From contig CALRXU020000001.1 in assembly GCA_943372215.1 (NCBI GenBank), positions 186,001-250,000 on the forward strand: a stretch of 64,000 bases of DNA, written 5' to 3'. The notes beneath the pieces were generated by a model. The model worked only from the letters and a program-made list of their open reading frames with translations, searched no databases and was not told the DNA's origin. Of the stretch, positions 52,471 to 60,904 are shown in pieces. Numbering within the stretch: position 1 is the first letter of the stretch; every line of letters begins with the position of its first letter. A program made the translations under genes and the position numbers. Origin of the DNA: UBA6183 sp943372215 (lineage in GTDB: Bacteria; Bacteroidota; Bacteroidia; UKL13-3).

Positions 52471-54369
52471 ATGTGCGGAATAGCAGGATTTTTTAAGCAT
52501 GAGACAGTTAATGGTGATGCAATGCAATTGATGTTACAAGCCATACAACATCGTGGACCAAATGATAGAGGCTCTTGGACCAATGGAAATATGCACTTGG
52601 GGATGACTCGTTTGTCCATTATTGACCTAACCACGGCAGGACACCAACCCATGTTTTCAAATGACAACAGGTACGTGATTGTGTTTAATGGTGAAGTGTA
52701 TAATTTTAAAGAAAAACAGCAAGAATTGCTTGCAGATGGCTTCTCCTTCCACTCACAAACAGATACGGAAGTGGTGCTATATCTGTTTATCAAATATGGC
52801 AAAAAATGCCTTGAGCATATGAGAGGTATGTTTGCGTTTGCCATTTGGGATAACCATACCGAGGAATTGTTTATTGCCAGAGACCATATGGGTATTAAAC
52901 CGTTGTTATACCATTTTGAAGATGGACAACTTACTTTTTGTTCAGAAATGAAAGGCATACTGGCCTCTGGATTAGTTCCAAGGAAATTATCAAAACAAGG
53001 AATTAGTTTATACTTACAAAAAGGGTTTATTGCACCGCCTTTCACGGCCATTGAAAATGTACATAATCTCAATCCGGGGCACTACCTTACTTTTAGCAAA
53101 TCTAAAGGCATTCAAACTGAATGTTATTGGGATATTGACCAGAAACCGCATCAACCGATCAGTTATGAGGATGCTGTACAAAAGGTACGCCACATGGTGC
53201 TTGATGCTGTTAAAGAAGAGTTAATGAGTGATGTACCCTTAGGAGTATTTTTGAGTGGTGGCCTTGATTCAAGCGTAATGGTAGCCGCTATGAAAAATTT
53301 GGGCAACAAAAACATCTCTACCTTCTCCATTGGATTCAAATCAAATAAACTTGATGAGACCACCGATGCGGAAGAAAGTGCCCAATTCTTTGGAAGTAAC
53401 CACCACAATGTAATGATTGACAGTCATGATGTGGCATCAAACTTCGACCACTTTATTATTGGCCTAGACCAGCCTTCTGTTGACGGCTTAAATACCTTTC
53501 TAGTTTCAAAGGCCACTAAACAAAAAGTATCTGTTGCTTTATCTGGACTTGGTGGAGATGAGTTGTTTGCAGGGTATGCCTGGCAACACCGTTACTACAA
53601 AAGTTCGTCAACCGATCTTGCAATTGGCCAGATGCTAACACCAGTTACACGCCAGATTGACCAAACAGGGAAATTCGGGCGAAAATTAAAAAACAGGTAC
53701 ATCAGTTATACTGATGCTCATACCTACTACGCCAATATTCACTTATTGTTTCCGCAGGGTATGCTGAATAATAAAAAGTGGTTTGCGTTTGAAACCGATC
53801 ATACTTCATTGACCCAAAGCATAGCGCAATATCCCATTCCAAACCATTTAAGCAGACTACAGCAAGTCAATAAAATGGATATGCGGTATTTTATGGGAGC
53901 AGAATTGCTTCGGGATAGTGATGCCGTTTCTATGTCTCACTCTCTGGAAGTGCGCTTTCCCTTAATAGATATCCGCTTGGTTGATTTTGTTTATAACCTC
54001 CCTGATGATTATAAGATTCACCATAACCTTACAGTGGGTGAACTAAACAAAGGCTATGAGCAGCAATTATCATACAAAGATGGTGGCATAAAAAAGCTGC
54101 TTTTTGATGCCTTTAAAGATGATTTACCTCCAAGCTTTAGTTTAAGGAGTAAGCGTGGGTTTAAAATGCCTTATGAACTTTGGATGAAAGAAGAACCATT
54201 AATCACTAGTATTATTGAAAGTTTATTGAGGTTAGAAAATGCAATCACGTCAAAAGGCAGCACAGCTAATTTGTTAAACGCTTGGAAAGCTAAAAAAATA
54301 ACCTGGCAACAAGTTTGGGCCTTATTTGTGCTAGAACGTTGGATTACACAAAACCATGTTGAAGTTTAA
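52471..54369 (+). CDS. asnB: Asparagine synthetase B-type glutamine amidotransferase
   Basis: The 632-aa protein has an N-terminal class II glutaminase with Cys2 (MCGIAGFF) and a C-terminal synthetase domain with the PP-loop VFLSGGLDSSVM near residue 262. Paralogues in O-antigen and capsule clusters (WbpS-like) amidate uronic acid carboxyls and do not make asparagine. The tviB/tviC genes in this locus would provide such a uronic acid, so a GalNAcA amide is a plausible product (inference). It overlaps the next glycosyltransferase gene by 14 bp. Confidence 0.88.
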   Translation: MCGIAGFFKHETVNGDAMQLMLQAIQHRGPNDRGSWTNGNMHLGMTRLSIIDLTTAGHQPMFSNDNRYVIVFNGEVYNFKEKQQELLADGFSFHSQTDTEVVLYLFIKYGKKCLEHMRGMFAFAIWDNHTEELFIARDHMGIKPLLYHFEDGQLTFCSEMKGILASGLVPRKLSKQGISLYLQKGFIAPPFTAIENVHNLNPGHYLTFSKSKGIQTECYWDIDQKPHQPISYEDAVQKVRHMVLDAVKEELMSDVPLGVFLSGGLDSSVMVAAMKNLGNKNISTFSIGFKSNKLDETTDAEESAQFFGSNHHNVMIDSHDVASNFDHFIIGLDQPSVDGLNTFLVSKATKQKVSVALSGLGGDELFAGYAWQHRYYKSSSTDLAIGQMLTPVTRQIDQTGKFGRKLKNRYISYTDAHTYYANIHLLFPQGMLNNKKWFAFETDHTSLTQSIAQYPIPNHLSRLQQVNKMDMRYFMGAELLRDSDAVSMSHSLEVRFPLIDIRLVDFVYNLPDDYKIHHNLTVGELNKGYEQQLSYKDGGIKKLLFDAFKDDLPPSFSLRSKRGFKMPYELWMKEEPLITSIIESLLRLENAITSKGSTANLLNAWKAKKITWQQVWALFVLERWITQNHVEV

Positions 54370-55558
54370 ACGTAAAAAGGTACTTTATGTGCACCATGAC
54401 GCTTTGTTAACAGGCTCTTTGGTTAGCCTGAAAAACATGCTTGGCGCTTTGGACAAAACCTTATTTGAACCCATTGTTATTTTACCTCAAGAAGGTCCTG
54501 CTAAAGCTTTCCTTATGGATGAGGGTTATGTAGTGCATGTTTGCTCATTTTCTCCTTTTTTTACCACTCCGGGCCCCCGTTGTTTCAGCAGAGACAATGT
54601 AAAACAATTGATTGGCTTGTTTCCCTCATTTAAGTTGAGGGCCTTGGTAAAAAAACTAAAACCAGACCTCATTCACCTAAATGATAAAGCTGCTATGAAT
54701 GCCGGATTCAGTTGTTTCGGGTTGAATATTCCAATTGTACAACATTCACGAAGTGCTTTTCACATCACCGCGTGTCCGTTAAATAAATGGCTATCCCAAA
54801 CAATTATACGTACTTATGCCAGACATGTCATCTGCATTTCTGAAGATGAGGAACAAGGCTTTGAGAAAATGACCAACAAGAGCATAATTTACAATACGGT
54901 TAATCAAACCCAATCAGCAGAAGCGCTGATTAAAAGAGCTCAAACCAGGTTGAATTTAGGCATACAACCAACTGACTTTGTAATTGGGATAGCTGAAAAC
55001 CTAGGGGTTTATAAGGGCTTGTTTGAAGTGATTAAACTTGCCGATGAGTTGTTAAAAAAAAGCTATTACGTTCAGGTAAAATTTATGCTGGTTGGCAATA
55101 TTTCTGATACAGACTCATTAACCCGTTACGGTATTGATTTATCATCCAAAGCATATGTTGAGGATTTTATTAAAAAGAACCATTACGAAGACAAGGTGAT
55201 TGTTACTGGCTACCGTAAAGATGCATTGGACTTAATTGCAGCTATGGATACCATTTTAATTGCCAAAGCCCATGGTGTTTTAGGTCGCCAACCACTGGAG
55301 GCACAGTCAGTAGGAGTTCCAGTGGTTGCCATTAACGGCCATAGTGGTAAAAGCACCATTGTTAAAGATGGTGTAACTGGTTATTTGGTGAAACAATTTA
55401 GTGAACTTTCCATCGCCATTGAAAAGCTCATTACCAATCAGACTCATAAAAAAAATATGAGTACTGCCGGCTTAACATATGCCAAAGAACACTTTAACCC
55501 GCAAACCAATACCATGAAAATTCAAGCCATTTACCAACAATTGATACCAACCCTTTGA
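54356..55558 (+). CDS. Family 4 glycosyltransferase
   Basis: The 400-aa GT-B protein has KVLYVHHDALLTGSLVSL at the N-terminus, LKPDLIHLND, HVICISEDEEQG, and the C-terminal GVLGRQPLEAQSVGVPVVA with the EX7E-type acidic residue. It transfers a sugar from a nucleotide donor during repeat-unit assembly. It overlaps both neighbours (14 bp and 4 bp). Confidence 0.88.
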   Translation: MLKFKRKKVLYVHHDALLTGSLVSLKNMLGALDKTLFEPIVILPQEGPAKAFLMDEGYVVHVCSFSPFFTTPGPRCFSRDNVKQLIGLFPSFKLRALVKKLKPDLIHLNDKAAMNAGFSCFGLNIPIVQHSRSAFHITACPLNKWLSQTIIRTYARHVICISEDEEQGFEKMTNKSIIYNTVNQTQSAEALIKRAQTRLNLGIQPTDFVIGIAENLGVYKGLFEVIKLADELLKKSYYVQVKFMLVGNISDTDSLTRYGIDLSSKAYVEDFIKKNHYEDKVIVTGYRKDALDLIAAMDTILIAKAHGVLGRQPLEAQSVGVPVVAINGHSGKSTIVKDGVTGYLVKQFSELSIAIEKLITNQTHKKNMSTAGLTYAKEHFNPQTNTMKIQAIYQQLIPTL

Positions 55559-56430
55559 GCCAACAACTTCCACATATTCAAATTGAAGGCCGTTCAGGTT
55601 GCAGGTTAGAAATTGTTAGGGGTAACGATTTAGTACTGGTGCGTAAATATTCCAGCAATAACGAATACAATAAACGCCTGATTAAACAAGAACAAAAGCA
55701 AGTTGCATTTAATACAGATGCGTTAACACAAATTGGCTTTTATAGCCCTAAGGTAGTTAATAATGGTACGGAAGACGGACTATATTGGTTTGAAATGCAT
55801 TATGCAGGCGGAGAAAAATACTCCACTTACTTTACCCATATCACCAAATCTGAATTGGATGATTTAATTAAAAAACTGATTGCTTATTTTAAACTAGCAA
55901 TTACGAATAGCACACAAATTGAGGCTCCACTGCAAATCATTCACCAAAAAATAAATGATCTTTCCATAGCACTAAACAAACGGGCGGATATTCCTGTAGT
56001 ACTTGCCAAACAAACCATTGACTATTTAACACAACACATACCTGATAGCCCCATTTATATCGGAAATTGTCATGGGGACTTTACGTTATCTAATATGTTG
56101 TTTACACCCAAAGGCGATATTATTACCTTTGATTTGCTGGATTCTTTTCTTGAATCGCCCATTATTGACTTGGTAAAACTGCGTCAAGATACCAGATACT
56201 ATTGGTCAATGTTTGTTGAGCATGGAAACTTTACCAATTCGGTAAAACTCAAACAAATGCTCGCCTATATTGATAACAAACTGATGCAAGCAGTTGGACA
56301 TGACCTTTGCATACAAAAATGGGAGAAGTATATCACTGTTTTTAACTTTGCCCGAATCTTACCTTACGCAAAAGACGACAGGGACATCAATTACTTAAAC
56401 TCACACTTAACCACCATACTAAATACATGA
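55555..56430 (+). CDS. Aminoglycoside phosphotransferase-like kinase
   Basis: The 291-aa protein starts at a TTG overlapping the previous stop (TTGA). GNCHGDFTLSNMLF near residue 173 is the catalytic loop (HGD...N) of APH/choline-kinase folds, and ITFDLLDS near residue 193 holds the metal-binding Asp. It phosphorylates a small molecule or sugar. It overlaps the nucleotidyltransferase-HAD gene by 4 bp, which suggests kinase and nucleotidyl transfer act in sequence to activate a substituent for the glycan. Antibiotic resistance is unlikely in this context. Confidence 0.78.
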   Translation: MSQQLPHIQIEGRSGCRLEIVRGNDLVLVRKYSSNNEYNKRLIKQEQKQVAFNTDALTQIGFYSPKVVNNGTEDGLYWFEMHYAGGEKYSTYFTHITKSELDDLIKKLIAYFKLAITNSTQIEAPLQIIHQKINDLSIALNKRADIPVVLAKQTIDYLTQHIPDSPIYIGNCHGDFTLSNMLFTPKGDIITFDLLDSFLESPIIDLVKLRQDTRYYWSMFVEHGNFTNSVKLKQMLAYIDNKLMQAVGHDLCIQKWEKYITVFNFARILPYAKDDRDINYLNSHLTTILNT

Positions 56431-57503
56431 TACTAATTGTGCCAATGGCAGGCAGATCAAGCCGCTTTCCTAATATGAAGCCCAAATGGATGCTTACTCA
56501 TCCTAGTGGTCGATTTATGGTTATTGAATCCATTCGTGGACTTAACCTGCAAGATTTTACAAAAATTGTTTTTGTTTGTTTGGAAGAACATGAAGAGCTT
56601 CATGGGTTTACTAAGGGCTTTAAAGAAGAGCTTGAAGGCTTAAATTTATTGAGTAAAAGTGAAATTCTCTATTTAAAACAAACCACCAAACATCAGTCAG
56701 AGACAGTGGCCAAAGCCATAGAGGCGTACAATATTAAAGGACCTGTTTTTGTAAAAGATTCTGATAACTACTTTACGGTTAATTATAGTGGAAACAATAC
56801 GGTTTGTTTTTCAGACTTAAATTCATCGGGGCTCATTAAGCCCAAAAACAAGAGCTACATCTCTTTAGACGAACATGGGTTAATCAATAACATTGTTGAA
56901 AAACAAGTGATTAGTTCAAGCTTTTGTGTTGGAGGTTATGGTTTTGAATCGGCTGAAGAGTTTATGCAATACTTAAGTAAGATTGAAAGCGAGCAGGAAG
57001 TTTACCTCAGCAATGTAATTTTTGAAATGATCTTAGCTGATAAAAAGTTTAGTAGTGCTGCTGTAAGCAATTATAAAGATTGGGGAACGCTGGAAGATTG
57101 GGACCGTTTTAAACGCTCGTATGCCGCTTTGTTTCTGGATATTGATGGAACACTTGTCAAGAATTCATCTTCTCACTTCCCTCCATACATTGGCAATACA
57201 CCTGCGCTAGATGAAAATATTGACATTATTAAAAAACTGTATGCCTCAGGTAAATTCCAGGTTATTCTTACCACTTCCCGTCCTGAAAAGTACAGGCAAG
57301 AGACCATTGACCAAATGAGCAGGGAGCAAATCCCTTTTGATCATTTAATCATGGGTTTATACCATGCCAAACGCATTATCATTAACGACTACAGCAAATC
57401 AAACCCTTATAAAAGTTGTGATGCCATTAACCTGAAACGCGATTCACAAGATTTAAAAGAAATACTGCGCGAGTCATTAGGTATAGATTATGAAGAAATT
57501 TAG
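56427..57503 (+). CDS. Nucleotidyltransferase fused to HAD hydrolase
   Basis: The 358-aa protein has an N-terminal sugar-phosphate nucleotidyltransferase-like domain (about 1-228). Its signature, VPMAGRSSRFPNMKPKWM, is a variant of GxGxRxxPxTxxxPK, followed by VFVKDSDNYF as the Mg site. A HAD domain follows (about 232-358) with LFLDIDGTLVKNSS (nucleophile Asp), a LTTSRPE motif II and a C-terminal IINDYSKSNPY motif. The combination would make an NDP-linked compound and dephosphorylate a precursor or by-product. With the adjacent kinase it forms a small pathway I do not recognise. Confidence 0.78.
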   Translation: MILIVPMAGRSSRFPNMKPKWMLTHPSGRFMVIESIRGLNLQDFTKIVFVCLEEHEELHGFTKGFKEELEGLNLLSKSEILYLKQTTKHQSETVAKAIEAYNIKGPVFVKDSDNYFTVNYSGNNTVCFSDLNSSGLIKPKNKSYISLDEHGLINNIVEKQVISSSFCVGGYGFESAEEFMQYLSKIESEQEVYLSNVIFEMILADKKFSSAAVSNYKDWGTLEDWDRFKRSYAALFLDIDGTLVKNSSSHFPPYIGNTPALDENIDIIKKLYASGKFQVILTTSRPEKYRQETIDQMSREQIPFDHLIMGLYHAKRIIINDYSKSNPYKSCDAINLKRDSQDLKEILRESLGIDYEEI

Positions 57504-58497
57504 CATTTGCATCCCCAATTATAATTATGCAAATTTCATTGGCGAAACCATTGATAGCGTATTGGCGCAAACCTTTACAGATTATGAAATATGCATAGCA
57601 GACAATTGTAGCACCGATAAATCATGGGAAGTTATCCAAGAGTATGTGAGCAAGCATCCAAATATTAAAGCTATCCGTAATAGCTTTAATATGGGTTTTG
57701 CTGGAAACTTAGACAAGGTTAGTCAGCTTGCAGAAGGTGAATGGCATATCATGTTATCTTCTGACGATTTGATGCTTCCAACAGCACTTGAAGAGTACCA
57801 TAAAATCATTAGTCAACAACAAAACAACCCGCGTTTACTCATCAATAGTAGTGTATTGCAATTTGACAATGACAAACCCGAAGACACCAAATTCATTGGA
57901 ACAAGAAGAAAAGTTTGGCCAACCTATTTTGCAGCACCAAATGACGAGGTTATCTCCGTTGACACAGCAACCTTATTGCGCAATGGTATCCTAAACTTTA
58001 TAAGCCCGTACAATTTTGTCTCGCTTTGTTATCACCAATCGGCTTATGCAAAATCAGGCGGTTATGAAGCAAGCCGCATTCAAAACCCAGACAAATGGTT
58101 TCACTGGAAAGTGAGTGTGCATACAGACACATGCATATACATCAATAAAATATTGTTTAAGTATCGTTGGCACAATACCAACCAACTTTCTATACAAAAG
58201 AAAACGGGTGTGCTGCGCTATTGGCTTGATGAATACAGAAATTGTTATGAGATAGGAACTCCACATATGGAAAAAACTGGCCTGAACAAAACACAAATTG
58301 AACATGCCTTTTTAAATAAATGCCTCAACAATTATATTGGTTCAGCATTGCTTAAGTTAAACATTTATGAAGCCATAAGATTGTGGGGTTTTGGTTTATT
58401 TACCTATCCCAATAAATTCATTACCAAACCTTCCTTTTGGATAATTGCTGTGATGATATTGCTTCTTCCAATTGCTTTACTACTTGTGCTATTATAA
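57490..58497 (+). CDS. Family 2 glycosyltransferase
   Basis: The 335-aa GT-A protein has FSICIPNYNYANFI, the IADNCSTDKSWEVI motif and IMLSSDDLM (DxD-like site). A hydrophobic C-terminal helix (about 312-334) may anchor it in the membrane. It overlaps the preceding gene by 14 bp. It probably adds one residue of the repeat unit. Confidence 0.88.
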   Translation: MKKFSICIPNYNYANFIGETIDSVLAQTFTDYEICIADNCSTDKSWEVIQEYVSKHPNIKAIRNSFNMGFAGNLDKVSQLAEGEWHIMLSSDDLMLPTALEEYHKIISQQQNNPRLLINSSVLQFDNDKPEDTKFIGTRRKVWPTYFAAPNDEVISVDTATLLRNGILNFISPYNFVSLCYHQSAYAKSGGYEASRIQNPDKWFHWKVSVHTDTCIYINKILFKYRWHNTNQLSIQKKTGVLRYWLDEYRNCYEIGTPHMEKTGLNKTQIEHAFLNKCLNNYIGSALLKLNIYEAIRLWGFGLFTYPNKFITKPSFWIIAVMILLLPIALLLVLL

Positions 58498-58499
58498 AA

Positions 58500-59048
58500 A
58501 TGTATAATAAGATTTGCTTCATCGTTAATTCACCTGAACAATACCCGTACATCAGCGAGTTGTTAAAGACTGATTTCATGGCAAATATAGCATTCAGCAT
58601 AATCGCAATTGGCAAACCAGACTTAAAAAGTAGACTAAGCGATTTTGTAATAAAGGCCATCACCGCTTTTGAAAAAAAAACCAGTGCAAGTATCAAGCCA
58701 TTGACTAAAACAACAGTACATGTTAAGGCCCATCAATTGGATTTGGAGCAAAACCAGCATACCCTTTTCATCCAACTTGCGCCAGTTGATTTAATTATTG
58801 GCAATGAAAATGGTAATTCCATTTTAACCATTGAGACAACAACTAAAAAGCATGGCTCTATTGATACGTTGGTTTGGCGCAACGAAGGAGAAGTAATCGA
58901 ATTGCAGAGTTTACTCGATAATAAAACAGCCATTTTAACTTACACCACATCAAATAATACCCCATTGCTTACACAACGGATAAAAAATTTAAATGGGGTG
59001 TTTTATGATTTGTTGTATTATTCCATTAAAAAGGTATTGCAGAAATGA
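58500..59048 (+). CDS. Unknown protein, possible formyltransferase-like N-terminal module
   Basis: I use the ATG at 58500 (182 aa); the longer frame from 58437 overlaps the preceding gene and its first 21 residues look like out-of-frame translation of the TM helix. No clear domain is visible: CFIVNSPEQYPYI at the start and IIGNENGNSILTIET in the centre are the only notable blocks. In some relatives, as I recall, a formyltransferase-like domain precedes a beta-propeller like the next gene within one protein. Here they would be split with a 4-bp overlap (ATGA). Confidence 0.5.
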   Translation: MYNKICFIVNSPEQYPYISELLKTDFMANIAFSIIAIGKPDLKSRLSDFVIKAITAFEKKTSASIKPLTKTTVHVKAHQLDLEQNQHTLFIQLAPVDLIIGNENGNSILTIETTTKKHGSIDTLVWRNEGEVIELQSLLDNKTAILTYTTSNNTPLLTQRIKNLNGVFYDLLYYSIKKVLQK

Positions 59049-59893
59049 TTTTATTTTTACTACAATACATTCCAAAACTTATCAGGATGAAAATTACTGC
59101 CCTTGCTAAAACCAATTGGCACATCAGGGTAATTAGAAACAATAAGTCCATAATAGTTAAAAATACAACAAGTGGCTTTTGGGCAGATCCGTTTATTTAT
59201 GTGCAAAACAAAACCACCCACGTATTTTTTGAAAACTACTTAGATACTTTAGGTAGAGGCATTATTTCGCATGTAAGCATCAATGAGCATGGTGAAATCA
59301 GTAAGGATGATGAGATATATCAACGTCCATATCACCTTTCTTATCCCCATCTTATTGAATACAACAACAAATTATTTATGATTCCAGAATCAAAATCGGC
59401 CAATTGTATTCAGTTATTAACCTGTGAAGCGTTTCCCTTAAAATGGGTACACCAAAAAAACATCATCAACAATATTGCCGCTGTTGATTCAACCGTGGTA
59501 AAGCATAACGATTTATACTGGCTGTTTTGCACCGTACAAACAGGTTTATACAGCAATTCTTCCGATGTGTTGCATATCTATTATTGCGATACACTTGATG
59601 GAGATTGGCAACCACACGCCCAAAACCCAGTTAAATTAAGCAATCAAGCTTCACGTTCAGCAGGGAATTTTTTTTATGAAAACGGAATACTTTGTAGACC
59701 CGTGCAAAACAGCCAGAAAGGATATGGGCATCAGGTAGCCATATATGCTATTCGAGAGCTAACACCGGATACTTATAGAGATGAATTGATGTACCATGTT
59801 TTATCCAACAAGTACCATCCAAAAGCAACTGCATTGCACACCTATAACACACACCAACATCAAACAGTTATTGATATTATTTGCCCCCTATAA
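59045..59893 (+). CDS. Five-bladed beta-propeller protein, GIPC-transferase N-terminal-like
   Basis: The 282-aa protein contains NTTSGFWADPFIY, HLSYPHLIEYNNKLFMIPES, VDSTVVKHNDLYWLFCT and SRSAGNFFYENGILCRPVQN. These are typical of the GH43-like propeller found next to glycosyltransferase domains in glucosamine-inositolphosphorylceramide-transferase relatives. Whether it is catalytic is uncertain. Its close coupling to the gene at 58500 suggests the two act as one unit on a sugar of the glycan. Confidence 0.7.
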   Translation: MILFLLQYIPKLIRMKITALAKTNWHIRVIRNNKSIIVKNTTSGFWADPFIYVQNKTTHVFFENYLDTLGRGIISHVSINEHGEISKDDEIYQRPYHLSYPHLIEYNNKLFMIPESKSANCIQLLTCEAFPLKWVHQKNIINNIAAVDSTVVKHNDLYWLFCTVQTGLYSNSSDVLHIYYCDTLDGDWQPHAQNPVKLSNQASRSAGNFFYENGILCRPVQNSQKGYGHQVAIYAIRELTPDTYRDELMYHVLSNKYHPKATALHTYNTHQHQTVIDIICPL

Positions 59894-59898
59894 ATGCC

Positions 59899-60840
59899 AT
59901 GGAATACCAAACAGAACGAATTACTCCTGATTTAATAGCTAACCTCACTAAATTACATAACCAATCGTTTAGTGCAAAACACTCCTTAAATTATGTGATG
60001 CATAAATACGGAACAAAAGTGTTTGGAGCTTTTCCAATAGGTTATTTTGCAAAAGATACCCAACAAAATGATGCCGCCTATTATGGTGTTTTCCCTATCA
60101 AAATTAGCTATCAAAACCAACCCATCCTGGCAAGTCAATCGGGCGATACCATGACTCACCCTGACCACCGCGGAAAAGGACTTTTTAAGAAATTGGCGCA
60201 ACAAACTTACGAAACCGCAATTGCAGAAAACATAGCGCTGGTATTTGGCTTTACCAATTCTCAGTCGCACCCAGGATTTGTAAAATTAGGATGGGAATTT
60301 AGTGGCAAATGGCAAAACATCGTTATTAATACAGGCATTCCGGATTTAAGTCGGGTATTGAATAAACTTCCATTCTTTAAAAAATATTGTAATAAGAAGT
60401 TGAGTAAATACACAATCCCATTCGATGAAAAAAAATGGCGAATTCATGTGCCAAATGGTGTTGAAGGAATAGTAATTAAAGACGCCAACTTTTTTGCTTA
60501 TAAAAAAAATTACAGCCATGCTGCCTTAATCAGTTTTTCAGGCTTTGAATTATTTGCCAAAGCTGATGGCTATTTGTACATCGGTGATGTATCGTATTTT
60601 GAAGAGAAAGATTTTCCAGCCTTTATACTTGCAACAAAAAAGTTGGTGCAACAAGTGTTTATGCCAAAGGTAGCCTTTCAATTCTCTTCAAACCACTGGC
60701 TAAATCAATATTTTATAAATGCAGGTTATAAGCCTTTTGAGCAGGAGGTGGTTGGTGAGATTGGTGGAAAAATACTCAGTAACGACAAAATCAGCATTAA
60801 AAAAATGATGTTTACATTAGCTGATGCTGATTTCTTTTAA
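59899..60840 (+). CDS. GNAT family N-acetyltransferase
   Basis: The 313-aa protein starts at the ATG at 59899, in frame and 5 bp after the preceding stop; the longer frame from 59881 uses TTG inside that gene. The acetyl-CoA binding block is THPDHRGKGLFKKLA, followed by VFGFTNSQSHPGFVKLGWEF, the typical GNAT core. The C-terminal half (about 150-313) is a second, weaker domain. It is the only clear GNAT in the window and therefore a candidate for the PseH-like N-acetylation step, although PseH proteins are shorter. Confidence 0.8.
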   Translation: MEYQTERITPDLIANLTKLHNQSFSAKHSLNYVMHKYGTKVFGAFPIGYFAKDTQQNDAAYYGVFPIKISYQNQPILASQSGDTMTHPDHRGKGLFKKLAQQTYETAIAENIALVFGFTNSQSHPGFVKLGWEFSGKWQNIVINTGIPDLSRVLNKLPFFKKYCNKKLSKYTIPFDEKKWRIHVPNGVEGIVIKDANFFAYKKNYSHAALISFSGFELFAKADGYLYIGDVSYFEEKDFPAFILATKKLVQQVFMPKVAFQFSSNHWLNQYFINAGYKPFEQEVVGEIGGKILSNDKISIKKMMFTLADADFF

Positions 60841-60904
60841 CAACAGATCAATTGACACAACATCAATCAATTAACATTTAATTACCTTTTAAAGTTCTTA
60901 TACT

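Noticed and set aside
52461..53072. 203-codon minus-strand ORF over the asnB 5' end
   Set aside because: Antisense to the glutaminase domain with no recognisable motif; all neighbours are on the plus strand.
55555..56430. Aminoglycoside resistance gene
   Set aside because: The kinase fold is shared by many small-molecule kinases; the gene is coupled by overlap to glycan genes and has no mobile context.
58437..58499. Longer start for the 182-aa protein
   Set aside because: The added residues come from out-of-frame reading of the upstream glycosyltransferase's membrane helix; an ATG at 58500 lies right after the upstream stop.
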